Shown here: positions 4,824 through 5,873 of the stretch, in pieces
How positions within the stretch are numbered: the first letter of the stretch is position 1
How the letters are laid out: each line of letters opens with the position of its first letter
Source: Myxococcales bacterium
GTDB lineage: Bacteria; Desulfobacterota_B; Binatia; UBA1149; SPBQ01
Direction: 5' to 3'
DNA length: 5,873 nt
Assembly (NCBI GenBank): GCA_004525875.1
Contig: SPBQ01000161.1
Span: 1-5,873, forward strand
The notes under the pieces: generated by a model
Told to the model about the DNA's origin: nothing
The model's database searches: none
Seen by the model: only the letters and a program-made list of their open reading frames with translations
Translations under genes and position numbers: made by a program

Positions 4824-5873
4824 ATGGCGGAACAGACCCATCTGCGTACCTGCCCCTTGTGCGAGGCCATGTGTGGTCTCGAGATCTCGGTCGAGGACGG
4901 GCGCGTCACGCGTATCCGTCCCGACGAGGACGACGTCTGGAGCCGCGGCTACATCTGTCCGAAGGGCACGACGATCGGCTACCTGCACGAGGACCCCGAC
5001 CGTCTGCGCGCGCCCGTCGTCCGGCGCGATGGTGAGCTGGTCGAGGTGTCCTGGGAGGAGGCGCTCCAGGTAGCGTACGAGAAGATCCGCGGCGTCATCG
5101 ACGCCCATGGCATCGAGGCGCTGAGCGCCTACATCGGCAATCCGACCGCCCACAACCTCGGCCTCGGTAAGTACGTCGCCGCGTTCATGCCGCTGTCCGG
5201 CATCCCGCGGACCTACTCGGCCGGTACCGTCGACCAGTGGCCGAAGAACGTATCGTCGGCCCTGATGTTCGGAGGTATGTGGACGATCCCGGTCCCCGAT
5301 CTCGCCCGGACCGATTTCCTGATCGTGCTCGGGGCCAACCCGCACGCGTCGCAGGGGAGTCTGCTCGCGGCTGCCGACGTGTGTGGCCGGATGCGTGAGA
5401 TCGGTGAGCGCGGCGGCAAGGTCGTCGTCGTCGATCCACGTCGCACCGGCACGATGAAGTACGCCGATGAGTGGCTGCCCATCCGCCCCGGCACCGATGC
5501 GGCACTCCTGATGGCGATGGTCCAGGTCCTGTTCGCCGAGGACCTGGTTGATCTCGGACACCTCGAAGGCCGCGTCAACGGCGTGGACGAGATCCGCGAG
5601 CTCTGCCGACCGTTCACGCCCGAGGCGGTCGCCGACACCTGCAGCATTCCCGCCGACCGCATCCGCAGGCTGGCGCTCGAGCTCGCCGGTGTCGAGCGCG
5701 CTGCCGTGTACGGCCGCATCGGGACCTGTACGCAGGAGTTCGGCACGCTGGCGTCGTGGCTCGTCGACGTTCTGAACGTTCTCACCGGCAACCTCGATCG
5801 CGAGGGCGGTGCGATGTTCTCGAATCCGATCGCGCGCTCGCTGTTCACGCTGCCGAACCCCGAGTTTGCAGAC
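4824..5873 (+). CDS. Molybdopterin (bis-MGD) oxidoreductase with [4Fe-4S] site, N-terminal part
   Basis: The first 350 residues of a DMSO-reductase-superfamily molybdoenzyme; the frame is open to the window's last base. The N-terminal Molybdop_Fe4S4 domain (about 3-58) has CPLCEAMC (Cys10, Cys13, Cys17) and ICPKG (Cys45), the CxxCxxxC-x27-C pattern that binds one [4Fe-4S] cluster; Lys47 is the usual electron-relay lysine. The Molybdopterin domain then starts at about 60, with guanine-dinucleotide contacts expected around GANPHASQGS (170-179), VDPRRT (203-208) and RPGTDAALL (221-229), and later TGNLDREGGAMF (321-332). The loop YSAGTVDQ (131-138) aligns by eye with the YSTGAAQ loop of DMSO reductase, pointing to Ser132 as the Mo ligand; this is inference. 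There is no twin-arginine signal, so the enzyme is probably cytoplasmic. A family member normally has 650-760 residues, so the last half and the MGD-binding C-terminal domain lie outside. The substrate is unknown; generic 'formate dehydrogenase' or 'nitrate reductase' labels would be unsafe. Confidence 0.94.
   Translation, partial: MAEQTHLRTCPLCEAMCGLEISVEDGRVTRIRPDEDDVWSRGYICPKGTTIGYLHEDPDRLRAPVVRRDGELVEVSWEEALQVAYEKIRGVIDAHGIEALSAYIGNPTAHNLGLGKYVAAFMPLSGIPRTYSAGTVDQWPKNVSSALMFGGMWTIPVPDLARTDFLIVLGANPHASQGSLLAAADVCGRMREIGERGGKVVVVDPRRTGTMKYADEWLPIRPGTDAALLMAMVQVLFAEDLVDLGHLEGRVNGVDEIRELCRPFTPEAVADTCSIPADRIRRLALELAGVERAAVYGRIGTCTQEFGTLASWLVDVLNVLTGNLDREGGAMFSNPIARSLFTLPNPEFAD

Noticed and set aside
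3872..4909. Large open frame on the minus strand continuing upstream of the hydroxylase ATG (to 4909)
   Set aside because: It is antisense to the AraC gene and the molybdoenzyme start, is His/Arg/Ala-rich without any domain, and is a normal by-product of GC-biased codons. The membrane protein becomes family-like only from Met at 3871.
4650..5561. 303-residue minus-strand open frame opposite the molybdoenzyme
   Set aside because: The plus strand encodes an unmistakable molybdopterin oxidoreductase with its Cys cluster. The antisense product has no motif and lies in the mirror frame expected for GC-rich coding DNA.
1..5873. Mobile element, CRISPR, phage, toxin-antitoxin or tRNA/rRNA
   Set aside because: No transposase or integrase, spaced direct repeats, terminal inverted repeats, target duplications or RNA-gene signatures were seen on either strand.

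Overview
The window is GC-rich bacterial chromosome with six protein-coding genes, two of them cut by the window edges. GTG is used as a start codon and the coding frames are strongly GC-biased. The protein types are a coniferyl-aldehyde-type ALDH, an acyl-CoA ligase, a fatty acid hydroxylase-fold membrane enzyme, a NimR-like AraC regulator and a cytoplasmic bis-MGD molybdoenzyme. Together they suit a metabolically versatile aerobic, probably lipid- or aromatic-degrading, Pseudomonadota/Myxococcota-like bacterium. This is an impression from gene content; there is no rRNA or other phylogenetic marker here.

Layout, left to right. (1) 1-389 (+): C-terminal end of an aldehyde dehydrogenase. (2) 437-2113 (-): complete class I acyl-CoA synthetase (558 aa), convergent with the ALDH and separated from it by 47 bp that contain most of a GC hairpin. 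(3) 2114-2324: divergent intergenic region with an AT-rich patch next to the ligase start and an excellent Shine-Dalgarno (SD) sequence that serves a 21-codon ORF, not obviously the next gene. (4) 2325-2969 (+): GNAT acetyltransferase; its stop overlaps that of the next gene on the opposite strand in one shared CTAG. (5) 2966-3871 (-): fatty acid hydroxylase/sterol desaturase superfamily membrane protein. (6) 3926-4717 (+): AraC-family regulator, divergent from the hydroxylase, with a near-consensus promoter placed so that its mRNA should be leaderless or nearly so. (7) 4824-5873 (+): N-terminal 350 residues of a molybdopterin oxidoreductase with a [4Fe-4S] site, running off the right edge.

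The first five genes alternate strand (+,-,+,-,+), so this is not one operon. Acyl-CoA ligase, aldehyde dehydrogenase and lipid hydroxylase would fit oxidation and CoA activation of a hydrophobic or aromatic substrate, but that link is inference from proximity only. The most likely local regulatory relation is the AraC protein with itself, the divergent hydroxylase and possibly the downstream molybdoenzyme.

I found no mobile element, CRISPR, tRNA/rRNA, phage or defence gene, and no convincing new multi-gene system. The items most worth a second look are the small ORF or possible frameshift at the GNAT start, the leaderless-looking AraC promoter with its inverted repeat, and the type of molybdoenzyme implied by the YSAGTVDQ ligand loop.
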